Below are positions 1-7,465 of a stretch of DNA of 33,436 nucleotides, one piece after another. The notes under the pieces were generated by a model, which was not told where the DNA came from, did no database searches, and was given only the letters and a program-made list of their open reading frames with translations. Position 1 is the first letter of the stretch; every line of letters begins with the position of its first letter. The position numbers and the translations under genes are program-made. Origin of the DNA: Bacteroides sp. (lineage in GTDB: Bacteria > Bacteroidota > Bacteroidia > Bacteroidales > Bacteroidaceae); assembly GCA_030152865.1 (NCBI GenBank), contig JASLIW010000013.1, positions 1 to 33,436 of the forward strand, given 5' to 3'.

Positions 1-532
1 TTACATTGTAGGACCCTCAGCTAGTTGCGTTTCGTTTGTCAAAGAGAATCATCCGCATATCTTAGAAAAGGATGGGCATAAATGCGAAAGTGCAGGCAAG
101 ATATATGACATCTGTGAGTTTATCCACGATGTTGTCAAACCCAAATCTTTAGCTGCAAAATTCCCTTACTGTGTAAGCATTCACAACAGCTGTCATGGTG
201 TACGTGAGTTAGGTTTATCAGCTCCAAGTGAGCGCAATATTCCTTATCAGAACAAACTTCGTGACTTGCTAGAACTAGTAGAGGGTATAGATATTAAGGA
301 GCCTAAGCGTATTGATGAGTGTTGTGGATTTGGAGGAATGTTTGCTGTAGAAGAGCAGGCAGTATCTACACAGATGGGTATTGACAAAGTCAAAGATCAC
401 ATGAGTACAGGAGCACAGTATATTACTGGACCTGATAGCTCTTGTCTAATGCATATGCAAGGAGTCATTAAGCGAAATAAGTTCCCCATCGAAATTATTC
501 ATATTGTTGAAATATTAGCCGCAGGATTATGA
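1..532 (+). CDS. lutA: LutA/LldE, lactate-utilisation Fe-S subunit (C-terminal part; 5' end outside window)
   Basis: The open frame enters from the left edge (first full codon at base 2) and gives the last 176 residues of a protein that is usually about 240 long, so roughly 65 N-terminal residues are missing. It belongs to the cysteine-rich (CCG) domain family found in LutA, GlpC and HdrB. Visible motifs are an S-C-V-S-F segment near the edge, H-N-S-C-H-G, the hallmark E-C-C-G-F-G-G and S-S-C-L-M-H, which supply cysteine ligands for Fe-S binding. LutA works with LutB and LutC in the cytoplasm to oxidise L-lactate to pyruvate. The stop codon overlaps the lutB start in an ATGA, which indicates one operon with coupled translation. 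The promoter lies outside the window. The identity is firm because all three neighbouring lut genes are in the usual order. Confidence 0.93.
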   Translation, partial: YIVGPSASCVSFVKENHPHILEKDGHKCESAGKIYDICEFIHDVVKPKSLAAKFPYCVSIHNSCHGVRELGLSAPSERNIPYQNKLRDLLELVEGIDIKEPKRIDECCGFGGMFAVEEQAVSTQMGIDKVKDHMSTGAQYITGPDSSCLMHMQGVIKRNKFPIEIIHIVEILAAGL

Positions 533-1911
533 GTACAAAACATTCAAAAGCAGCCGATAAGTTCCTACAAGATCAAGCAAAAGCCCAATGGCACAATGAG
601 ACACTCTGGATTGTTCGTGAGAAAAGAGATAATCTCAGTAAACAAATTCCAGAGTGGGAACAGTTAAGGGATAAGGCACAAGCTATAAAGCGTTACACGA
701 ATAGTCATCTGGATGAATTGTTGGTACAGTTTGAAGAAAACGCCAAGAAGAATGGCGCTATCGTACATTGGGCGGCAGATGATGTGGAGTATAGAGAGAT
801 AGTATATTCCATTCTAAAAAAGCACGATGTAAAGCGTTTTGTTAAGTCGAAGTCTATGCTATCCGAAGAGTGTGAGTTAAATCCATTCTTAATTGAAAAG
901 GGGATAGATGTAGTAGAAACTGATCTAGGAGAACGCATTCTCCAATTGATGAACTTACCACCTAGCCATATTGTCTTACCAGCCATTCATATCAAACGTG
1001 AAGAAGTAGGTAAGCAGTTTGAAAAAGATTTGCATACAGAGCCCGGAAATTCTGATCCTACTTATTTAACACATGCAGCTCGCGGACACTTGAGAGATCA
1101 GTTTCTGCATGCAGACGCATCTATGACTGGTGCAAACTTTGTAGTCGCATCTACAGGAGATATCGTAGTTTGTACTAATGAAGGAAACGCAGATATGGGT
1201 ACATCTTGTCCCAAAGTGAATATTGCAGCATTTGGTCTAGAAAAGATAGTTCCCAACATTGAGTCACTTGGGGTTTTTACTCGCCTATTAGCCCGTTCAG
1301 CCACAGGACAGCCTGTAACCTCTTACACTTCTCATTATAGGAACCCACGTGAGGGAGGAGAGTACCATGTAATCATAGTTGATAATGGTCGTAGCAAAAT
1401 GTTGGCTGATAAGGATCATGTGGATTTGTTAAACTGTCTTCGCTGTGGAGCCTGTATGAATACTTGTCCTGTTTATCGTAGAAGTGGGGGTTATTCATAT
1501 ACTTACTTTATACCAGGTCCTATAGGCGTAAACTTATCTATGGCCAAGGATCCTCGTAAGTACTCTGACAATGTTTCAGCTTGTTCACTCTGCTTGTCTT
1601 GCTCTAATGTTTGCCCTGCTAAGATTGACTTAGGGGAGCAAATTTATAAATGGAGACAGGTATTACAAACTGTAGGTAAGGCAAGTTCAAGTAAAAAGAT
1701 ACTTTCTAAAGGCATGCAATACATCATAGAGCGACCTAAGTTATTTAATACATCTCTAAAGTTGGCGCCTATCATCAATGGTATGCCACGCTTTATGAAG
1801 TACAATGGCCTCAATGATTGGGGTAAGGGTAGAGAGTTACCTGAATTTGCAAAAGAGAGTTTTAATACTTTGTGGAAAAAGAATAAGGTAAAGAAAGGAG
1901 CTGTAAAATGA
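529..1911 (+). CDS. lutB: LutB/LldF, iron-sulfur L-lactate oxidation protein
   Basis: The 460-residue protein matches the usual LutB size. The N-terminal two thirds is the LUD domain shared with LutC. The C-terminal part carries two 4Fe-4S ferredoxin motifs: C303-x2-C306-x2-C309-x3-C313-P and C352-x2-C355-x2-C358-x3-C362-P. It is the electron-transferring core subunit of the LutABC L-lactate dehydrogenase system and probably passes electrons toward the quinone pool. This part is known from the family, not seen here. The ATG at 529 overlaps the lutA stop, and its own stop overlaps the lutC start at 1908, so all three are translationally coupled. No key cysteine is missing. Confidence 0.95.
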   Translation: MSTKHSKAADKFLQDQAKAQWHNETLWIVREKRDNLSKQIPEWEQLRDKAQAIKRYTNSHLDELLVQFEENAKKNGAIVHWAADDVEYREIVYSILKKHDVKRFVKSKSMLSEECELNPFLIEKGIDVVETDLGERILQLMNLPPSHIVLPAIHIKREEVGKQFEKDLHTEPGNSDPTYLTHAARGHLRDQFLHADASMTGANFVVASTGDIVVCTNEGNADMGTSCPKVNIAAFGLEKIVPNIESLGVFTRLLARSATGQPVTSYTSHYRNPREGGEYHVIIVDNGRSKMLADKDHVDLLNCLRCGACMNTCPVYRRSGGYSYTYFIPGPIGVNLSMAKDPRKYSDNVSACSLCLSCSNVCPAKIDLGEQIYKWRQVLQTVGKASSSKKILSKGMQYIIERPKLFNTSLKLAPIINGMPRFMKYNGLNDWGKGRELPEFAKESFNTLWKKNKVKKGAVK

Positions 1912-2489
1912 GTAGTAGAGAAGAGATTCTTCAAAGAATCAAGCAAAATACACTAACGAAGCATGAGATGCCTAGTTTGGCCATCGAAAACCCGTTGCAA
2001 TATGAGGATATCATACAGACATTTTGTGATATGTGTAAAGGGGTAGGTGGTGATTACCACTTACTTCAGGAGGGAGAAGATATAAATGAAATTATTCTTC
2101 GCAAATACCCAGAGGCAAAACGAATAGGTTCTGCTTTGCCAGAGATTAGCTGTGCAACTTTTAACCCCAATGAGGTGGAACTTGCTCAGGAGTTAAACGG
2201 TACAGATGTAGCTGTGATACGTGGTGAGATAGGTGTAGCTGAGAATGCTGCAGTGTGGATTCCACAAAAAGAAAAGCATAAAGCTATTTATTTTATTGCT
2301 GAGGCCTTGGTTATCTTGGTCAATAGGGAAGATATCGTGACTAATATGCATGAAGCTTACCGCTGGTTAGATGGACAGTCTTATAAGTTTGGTGTCTTTA
2401 TTTCGGGGCCATCTAAAACTGCCGATATTGAGCAAGCTTTGGTGTTCGGTGCTCATGGTGCTAGAGATGTGTTAGTTATCGTGATTTAG
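1908..2489 (+). CDS. lutC: LutC/LldG, LUD-domain lactate-utilisation protein
   Basis: The protein has 193 residues and is a single LUD domain without Fe-S motifs, as expected for LutC. The typical central segment V-A-V-I-R-G-E-I-G-V-A-E-N-A-A-V-W-I and the C-terminal F-I-S-G-P-S-K-T-A-D-I-E stretch are present. The latter is the family signature S-G-P-S-x-T-A-D-I-E. It is the third subunit of the L-lactate oxidation system. The ATG at 1908 overlaps the lutB stop, and the gene ends 25 bases before a palindromic terminator, so it closes the operon. Confidence 0.94.
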   Translation: MSSREEILQRIKQNTLTKHEMPSLAIENPLQYEDIIQTFCDMCKGVGGDYHLLQEGEDINEIILRKYPEAKRIGSALPEISCATFNPNEVELAQELNGTDVAVIRGEIGVAENAAVWIPQKEKHKAIYFIAEALVILVNREDIVTNMHEAYRWLDGQSYKFGVFISGPSKTADIEQALVFGAHGARDVLVIVI

Positions 2490-2514
2490 AAAGCCGTTTA
2501 ATGATAAAAACAGC

Positions 2515-2548
2515 AAAGCCTATAAATTGATATCAATTTATAGGCTTT
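2515..2548. terminator. Perfect 34-base palindromic terminator between lutC and tRNA-Trp
   Basis: Bases 2515-2530 are exactly complementary to 2533-2548, and the central TA makes the dyad continuous. The arm begins AAAGCC and ends in a short T-run on both strands. It separates the convergent lut operon and tRNA-Trp and can serve both. Confidence 0.85.
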
Positions 2549-2559
2549 TGTATGCTTAG

Positions 2560-2632
2560 CACGGGAGGAGAGGCTCGAACTCCCGACACCTAGTTTTGGA
2601 GACTAGTGCTCTGCCAACTGAGCTACACCCGT
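2560..2632 (-). tRNA. tRNA-Trp (anticodon CCA)
   Basis: Read on the minus strand, this is a 73-base cloverleaf. It has a D stem GCTC/GAGC, an anticodon stem CTAGT/ACTAG around loop CTCCAAA, and a T arm GGGAG/CTCTC with loop TTCGAGC. The anticodon CCA is at 2597-2599 and the discriminator base is G, as in bacterial tRNA-Trp. The 3' CCA is not encoded. The acceptor stem ACGGGTG/CTCCCGT has a U6-U67 mismatch; the other six pairs are Watson-Crick. A good promoter lies just upstream. Confidence 0.96.
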
Positions 2633-2643
2633 GTTTGCGTTTG

Positions 2644-2674
2644 CAAAGATAGTGTAATATTTAGTAAGTCAAAA
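2644..2674 (-). promoter_or_regulatory. Promoter of tRNA-Trp
   Basis: On the minus strand a TATCTTTG (-7 element, bases 2644-2651) lies 11 bases upstream of the mature tRNA. A TTTG (-33 element, 2670-2673) is 18 bases further upstream. This fits the Bacteroidota primary-sigma consensus. Confidence 0.7.
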
Positions 2675-2691
2675 CTTTTTAGTGCATTCTC

Positions 2692-3051
2692 TTACTTTTT
2701 TAACTGCTTACTCCATTCTGCCTCTTTAAAGCCGACTAGTACAGCATTGTCTGTCACTAGGATAGGCCTTTTTATGAGCATACCATTACTTGCTAATAAT
2801 TTTAGTTGCTCCTCTTCACTCATTTTGGGGAGTTTGTCCTTGAGCTGTAATTCTCGATAGACCATACCGCTGGTATTGAAGAAGCGTTTCAGAGGTAACT
2901 CACTTCTTTTATAGAAGTCTGTAAGTTCATCTACAGAAGGTGTATCTTCTACTATATGACGATCCTCGTAAGCTATTTGCTGTTCATCAAGCCATTTTTT
3001 TGCTTTTTTACATGTACTACATTTGGGGTATTCTATAAATTTAACTTTCAT
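2692..3051 (-). CDS. Spx/ArsC-family thioredoxin-fold protein (YusI/MgsR-like)
   Basis: The 119-residue protein has the thioredoxin-like ArsC/Spx fold. It starts F-I-E-Y-P-K-C-S-T-C-K-K-A, with a C11-x-x-C14 redox motif, and has the family's conserved R95-P96 in K-R-P-I-L-V. The size is right for this family. Members include arsenate reductases of the glutaredoxin type and Spx-type RNA polymerase-binding regulators. The C-x-x-C arrangement and lack of nearby ars genes favour the Spx/YusI side, but the true substrate cannot be read from sequence. It lies 7 bases downstream of the glycosylase gene, so the two are probably cotranscribed. Confidence 0.85.
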   Translation of the reverse strand: MKVKFIEYPKCSTCKKAKKWLDEQQIAYEDRHIVEDTPSVDELTDFYKRSELPLKRFFNTSGMVYRELQLKDKLPKMSEEEQLKLLASNGMLIKRPILVTDNAVLVGFKEAEWSKQLKK

Positions 3052-3058
3052 ATTTTAA

Positions 3059-3649
3059 TTATTTAAGTGAATAATATTTACTAAAGACTAGTTGATAAGA
3101 TTCAGCCTTTTTCTCCACCTTTAGTGGGTAGGCTCGAGAAGAAGATGGCATTCGGTAGAGTCTGAGCTCTCTATCCTTGTAGGTAAAAGGTGTATACGCT
3201 CTAATTTTAGGAGCACGCTCTATCTTGAGTTGTTGCTGCACTATGTTAGTTGCTTTTTCTCCTGTACATATTATAGCTTGGCAGGCTGGAAGTTGGTCTA
3301 GCAAGGCATGAACATCAGTAGCTTCAACTACTTCCAAAAACTGATCGGAGGCATTATCTCTAAGTCGTCTTACTTGCGTTGCTGTATCGTAGATTGCAAT
3401 GCCCACCTCTTCGCAGAATTGAATCACTGCTTCTTCTTCAAATTTTTTGTTCTGTTGGTCTATAAAATAGTATTTATCTTGAAAAAACAAGAGACCTAAA
3501 ATACGCCACATATCATTTGTATAGTTAGGGTAGAAAAACTGTATAGACCAGCGTTTCTGTGGAGGTGGAAAACTTCCCAACATTAGCACTTTAGCATGTT
3601 TGGGTAAAAAAGGCTTTAAAGGATGTTGTTCTATCGGAATCGTCTTCAT
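3059..3649 (-). CDS. Uracil-DNA glycosylase superfamily protein (MUG-like)
   Basis: The 196-residue protein resembles the uracil-DNA-glycosylase superfamily, in particular the mismatch-specific branch found in Bacteroidota. The N-terminal V-L-M-L-G-S-F-P-P-P (residues 21-30) corresponds to the active-site strand G-x-x-P-G/S. The M-P-S-S-S-R-A segment (167-173) matches the C-terminal DNA-intercalation motif N/P-S-S/P-x-x-A. It would remove damaged or deaminated bases from DNA. It is the first gene of a two-gene unit with the Spx-like protein; the gap is 7 bases. No clear TAnnTTTG promoter was found upstream. The superfamily is fairly sure, the base specificity is not. Confidence 0.8.
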   Translation of the reverse strand: MKTIPIEQHPLKPFLPKHAKVLMLGSFPPPQKRWSIQFFYPNYTNDMWRILGLLFFQDKYYFIDQQNKKFEEEAVIQFCEEVGIAIYDTATQVRRLRDNASDQFLEVVEATDVHALLDQLPACQAIICTGEKATNIVQQQLKIERAPKIRAYTPFTYKDRELRLYRMPSSSRAYPLKVEKKAESYQLVFSKYYSLK

Positions 3650-3697
3650 TTGTTAATTATTTTGGAGGTAACAAGTTTCTTTTATTGTAAAAATACT

Positions 3698-3705
3698 TAA
3701 TTTTG
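3698..3705 (+). promoter_or_regulatory. -7 promoter element for the DUF5020 gene
   Basis: TAATTTTG matches TAnnTTTG and sits 24 bases before the ATG at 3730. No convincing -33 TTTG at the right spacing was seen. Confidence 0.5.
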
Positions 3706-3729
3706 CCAGCTCATTCAAAACTATAAATA

Positions 3730-4428
3730 ATGAAACGATTTTTTCTATCTCTTTGTTTAGTTGTAGCATTTACTTCTTTGAGTGCTCAAAATGTTCAACT
3801 GCACTATGATTTTGGTCGCGGACTTTATAATGAGTTAAGTGATAGGCCTCTACTGACCTCTACAGTTGAGTTTTTCCATCCAGACGCCTTTGGTTCTACT
3901 TTCTTTTTTGTAGATATGAATTACGCAAGTAAGGGAGTGGTTTCTGCCTATTCAGAAATTCAGCGTCAGATAAGTTTTTCATCAGCATGTCCGATCAATT
4001 GGCAAATAGAGTATAATGGAGGTGTACATAAGTATGCTCCACTGAACAATGCCTACCTAACAGGTTTGACTTACAACTACAGTTCAACAGACTTCTCTAA
4101 AGGATTTAGTGTAAGTGTTCTTTACAAGTACATTCAGAAAAATAGTTCACCCCACAGTGCTCAGCTTACTTCTACCTGGTTTATCAATACACGGAATAAA
4201 GTATTTAGCTGCACTGGGTTTGCTGATTTGTGGAGAGAGAAAACAGCTTATGGTTTGCTCACTTTCTTGGCAGAGCCACAGTTTTGGGTGAACTTAAATC
4301 ACTTGAGGGGCTTCGATGAGAGAGTAAAGTTGAGTATAGGCTCAGAAGTAAAACTCAGTCACAACTTTGAGGGTAGAGATGGATTTTATTGTATTCCGAC
4401 TTTGGCTGTCAAGTGGACTTTTAATTAA
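3730..4428 (+). CDS. DUF5020 (Tsx-like) outer-membrane beta-barrel protein
   Basis: The 232-residue protein has an N-terminal signal peptide (basic M-K-R, hydrophobic core, cleavage after S-A-Q near residue 20). The mature part is rich in alternating aromatic and polar residues, ends in a Trp/Phe pair (V-K-W-T-F-N), and contains the start Q-L-H-Y-D-F-G-R. This pattern fits DUF5020, a Bacteroidota family related to nucleoside-channel (Tsx-like) outer-membrane barrels. It probably forms a small outer-membrane pore, but the substrate is unknown. It is a single-gene unit with its own -7 element and a bidirectional terminator shared with uvrA. Confidence 0.8.
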   Translation: MKRFFLSLCLVVAFTSLSAQNVQLHYDFGRGLYNELSDRPLLTSTVEFFHPDAFGSTFFFVDMNYASKGVVSAYSEIQRQISFSSACPINWQIEYNGGVHKYAPLNNAYLTGLTYNYSSTDFSKGFSVSVLYKYIQKNSSPHSAQLTSTWFINTRNKVFSCTGFADLWREKTAYGLLTFLAEPQFWVNLNHLRGFDERVKLSIGSEVKLSHNFEGRDGFYCIPTLAVKWTFN

Positions 4429-4440
4429 AGAATTATTGGA

Positions 4441-4474
4441 AAAGGTAGTAGCCTTAAGGCTACTACCTTTTTTT
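4441..4474. terminator. Perfect palindromic bidirectional terminator (DUF5020 / uvrA)
   Basis: Bases 4441-4455 are exactly complementary to 4456-4470 (30-base continuous dyad), followed by a T-run to 4474. It lies between the convergent DUF5020 and uvrA genes. Confidence 0.88.
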
Positions 4475-4477
4475 AGC

Positions 4478-7252
4478 CTAATGCTTTAATTTTTCTTTGA
4501 GGAATTGTCCTGTAAAGCTTTTGGATTCTTTTGCTAGTTCTTCTGGGGTACCTGTTGCTATAAGCTCTCCTCCTTGATCACCTCCTTCAGGCCCCAAGTC
4601 TATAATATAATCTGCACACTTAATGACATCCATATTATGCTCAATAATGAGTATGGTGTGTCCTCGCTCAATCAGCGCATCAAAGGCTTCAAGCAGCTTT
4701 TTTATGTCATGAAAATGTAGACCTGTGGTGGGTTCATCAAAAATAAACAGAGTAGGCTCAGCTTTCTCCTGACTCAAGTAGAAGGCTAGCTTTACACGCT
4801 GATTTTCTCCACCTGATAGTGTTGATGAAGACTGTCCTAAACGGATATACCCGAGGCCAACATCTTGAAGAGGTTTTAGTCTTTTGACTATTTTATTCTC
4901 CTTATGTTGTTCAAAGAACTCGATGGCTTGATTAACGGTCATCTGAAGTACATCATAGATACTCACCCCATGAAACAACACCTCAAGTGTTTCAGCTTTA
5001 AAGCGCTTTCCATGACAGGACTCACATTGGAGTACAATGTCGGCCATAAATTGCATCTCTACCGTTATTGTTCCATCCCCTTTACACTCTTCACAACGGC
5101 CTCCTTCACTATTGAAGCTAAAGTAGCCAGGTTTATAATTCATCTGTTTGGCTAAGGGTTGATTGGCCCAGAGTTTTCGAATTTCATCATAGGCCTTGAG
5201 GTAGGTTGCAGGGTTGGAACGTGAAGATCTACCTATGGGGTTTTGATCGACAAACTCTACATTTTTTAGTAATTGAAGATCTCCTCTTAGCTCTGTAAAT
5301 TCCCCTGGTCGCTCACGGCTTTCATCCAGTTCCTTTTTAAGGGCTATAAAAAATATGTCTTGTACCAGTGTACTCTTTCCTGAACCAGAAACTCCTGTAA
5401 CTACTGTCATTACATTTAGTGGAAACCGTACATCTATGTTTTTTAAGTTGTTTTCACGAGCACCCAAAACTTCAATGTAGTTGTTCCAAGGTCTGCGGTT
5501 TTGAGGTACAGGTATTGTTTCTTCTCCGAGTAAGTAGCGTACAGTATAGCTATTACTATTTGGTTTTAAATCCTTCATATCTCCCTCATATACCACCTCA
5601 CCGCCATGTCTTCCAGCCTTTGGACCTATATCAATGATATAGTCTGCTTCACGTATAATCTCCTCGTCGTGTTCCACAACTACCACTGTATTTCCGAGGT
5701 CACGTAGCTGTTTTAATACATGAATCAACTTGTCTGTGTCTTTGCTATGCAGACCAATACTCGGTTCATCCAAGATATATAGACTACCTACCAAACTGCT
5801 ACCCAATGATGTAGCTAAGTTTATACGCTGACTCTCACCACCTGATAGTGAGTTGCTTAAGCGGTTTAGTGTTAAGTATCCCAAACCTACATCGAGTAAA
5901 AACTGAACACGGCTTGTTATCTCTGTCAAGATACGAGTAGCTACTTGCTGCTCATAGGCACTCAATTGTATGTTTTCAAAGAAATCTTTTAAATCATGAA
6001 TGGGCTTATCTACTAATTCAGTTATGCTATGCCCATTTATTTTTACGTAGCCAGCCTCTGGTTTAAGTCTAGTACCCTTGCATTTGGGGCAGGTGGTTTT
6101 ACCTCGGTATCGGGCTAATAGAATTCGGTACTGTTTTTTATACTGGCCTTCTTTAAGCATTTCAAAGAATGCATTTATTCCATCAAAATATTCATTACCA
6201 GTCCACAATAACTCTTTCTGCTGGGCTGTAAGTTTGAAGTAAGGAGTGAATATGGGAAATCCAAATTTGTCAGCATGTTCTATTAATTTATCTTTCCAAG
6301 CGCTCATCTTTTCTCCTCGCCAACAAAAAACTGCATCCTCATAGACAGACAGAGCTTTGTTGGGGATGACGAGATGTTCGTCAATGCCCATGGTATTCCC
6401 AAATCCTTCACATACAGGACATGCTCCTATAGGGGAGTTAAAGGAAAACATTTGGTCTGTAGGCTCTTCAAAGACTATTCCATCGGCTTCAAACTTATTG
6501 CTAAACTCATGCATGATGTTTTCGCCCGATCCTGTAAAGAAGCGTAAGATGCAACTACCATCTCCTTCATACATAGCTGTCTCTACGGAATCCGTTAATC
6601 TGCTAATGGTATCTTTATCCTCTGCTACTTTCATACGGTCAATCAAGAGATAAACTTGATCGGCTGGGTTTGGGGTGTAGGCATCAATGCGTACGATTTC
6701 CCCATTGACTTCTATGCGATTAAATCCCTGCTTTAAATCAATCTCAAGTTGCTCTTCTAGTGTTCTATCTTCTTTGATAAGGATAGGAGTTAGAATGGTA
6801 AACTTGGTTTGAAGTGGATAGCTAAGCATACATTCTACGATATCATTCATAGAATGCTTCTTAACTTCTTTCCCACTTATTGGGCTATATGTACGTCCTA
6901 CACGTGCATAAAGCAGACGTAGATATTCATAAATTTCGGTGGATGTGCCGACTGTAGATCGAGGGTTTCTGCTACTTACTTTTTGCTCTATAGCTATAGC
7001 AGGTGGTATGCCTTTGATAAAGTCACACTCGGGTTTGCTCATTCTACCTAAAAATTGTCGAGCATAGCTGGATAAACTCTCCACATATCTTCGTTGACCT
7101 TCTGCATAAAGTGTATCAAAGGCTAGGGACGATTTGCCTGAGCCTGATAGACCTGTAATAACAACAAATTTATTTCTAGGGATATCAATATCAATGTTTT
7201 TTAAGTTATTGACACGAGCTCCTTTTATAGATATACAGTTCCTTTGGGTCAT
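4478..7252 (-). CDS. uvrA: UvrA, excinuclease ABC subunit A
   Basis: UvrA is the damage-recognition ATPase of nucleotide excision repair. From the ATG at 7250-7252 it has 924 residues, the usual length. Two ABC ATPase modules are visible: a first Walker A G-L-S-G-S-G-K-S (34-41) with signature L-S-G-G-E-S-Q-R, and a second Walker A G-V-S-G-S-G-K-S (about residue 625) with signature L-S-G-G-E-N-Q-R. Zinc modules have the C-P-V-C/C-P-K-C and C-E-E-C/C-E-S-C pairs. A longer frame could begin at a TTG at 7282, but that codon lies inside the -7 promoter element, so it would not be transcribed. The ATG followed by T-Q-R-N-C-I-S-I-K-G-A-R fits the family start. It is a single-gene unit. Confidence 0.97.
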   Translation of the reverse strand: MTQRNCISIKGARVNNLKNIDIDIPRNKFVVITGLSGSGKSSLAFDTLYAEGQRRYVESLSSYARQFLGRMSKPECDFIKGIPPAIAIEQKVSSRNPRSTVGTSTEIYEYLRLLYARVGRTYSPISGKEVKKHSMNDIVECMLSYPLQTKFTILTPILIKEDRTLEEQLEIDLKQGFNRIEVNGEIVRIDAYTPNPADQVYLLIDRMKVAEDKDTISRLTDSVETAMYEGDGSCILRFFTGSGENIMHEFSNKFEADGIVFEEPTDQMFSFNSPIGACPVCEGFGNTMGIDEHLVIPNKALSVYEDAVFCWRGEKMSAWKDKLIEHADKFGFPIFTPYFKLTAQQKELLWTGNEYFDGINAFFEMLKEGQYKKQYRILLARYRGKTTCPKCKGTRLKPEAGYVKINGHSITELVDKPIHDLKDFFENIQLSAYEQQVATRILTEITSRVQFLLDVGLGYLTLNRLSNSLSGGESQRINLATSLGSSLVGSLYILDEPSIGLHSKDTDKLIHVLKQLRDLGNTVVVVEHDEEIIREADYIIDIGPKAGRHGGEVVYEGDMKDLKPNSNSYTVRYLLGEETIPVPQNRRPWNNYIEVLGARENNLKNIDVRFPLNVMTVVTGVSGSGKSTLVQDIFFIALKKELDESRERPGEFTELRGDLQLLKNVEFVDQNPIGRSSRSNPATYLKAYDEIRKLWANQPLAKQMNYKPGYFSFNSEGGRCEECKGDGTITVEMQFMADIVLQCESCHGKRFKAETLEVLFHGVSIYDVLQMTVNQAIEFFEQHKENKIVKRLKPLQDVGLGYIRLGQSSSTLSGGENQRVKLAFYLSQEKAEPTLFIFDEPTTGLHFHDIKKLLEAFDALIERGHTILIIEHNMDVIKCADYIIDLGPEGGDQGGELIATGTPEELAKESKSFTGQFLKEKLKH

Positions 7253-7279
7253 TGAGATTCTTGTTTTTATTTCGATTTG

Positions 7280-7287
7280 CAAAGTTA
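7280..7287 (-). promoter_or_regulatory. -7 promoter element of uvrA
   Basis: On the minus strand this reads TAACTTTG, followed by CAAAT. It lies 27 bases upstream of the chosen ATG at 7252 and overlaps an in-frame TTG, which rules that codon out as start. No LexA-like box was recognised. Confidence 0.6.
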
Positions 7288-7435
7288 ATGATTTTGTCTG
7301 TCATCTACTCATAATAAGCAAAGTAGATTTATTCTGACAGATTGATAGGGGTGGTTTTTACTGATCCTTACTAGATAAGCAGTAGCTACTCACTATCTTT
7401 CTTAGGATAATAAGGAAAAGAGCTAATAAAAAGTT

Positions 7436-7443
7436 TATATTTG
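7436..7443 (+). promoter_or_regulatory. -7 promoter element of the GHL10 hydrolase gene
   Basis: TATATTTG matches the TAnnTTTG element and lies 22 bases before the ATG at 7466. No clear -33 element. Confidence 0.5.
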
Positions 7444-7465
7444 CCTCAAACTAATAATATAAGTA

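Noticed and set aside
2606..2860. 84-residue plus-strand frame over tRNA-Trp and the Spx-like gene
   Set aside because: It overlaps a tRNA and the reverse strand of a recognised gene and has no family features.
7253..7282. Ten-residue N-terminal extension of UvrA from a TTG start
   Set aside because: The TTG is part of the TAACTTTG promoter element, so it would lie upstream of the transcript start. The ATG at 7252 matches the family start.
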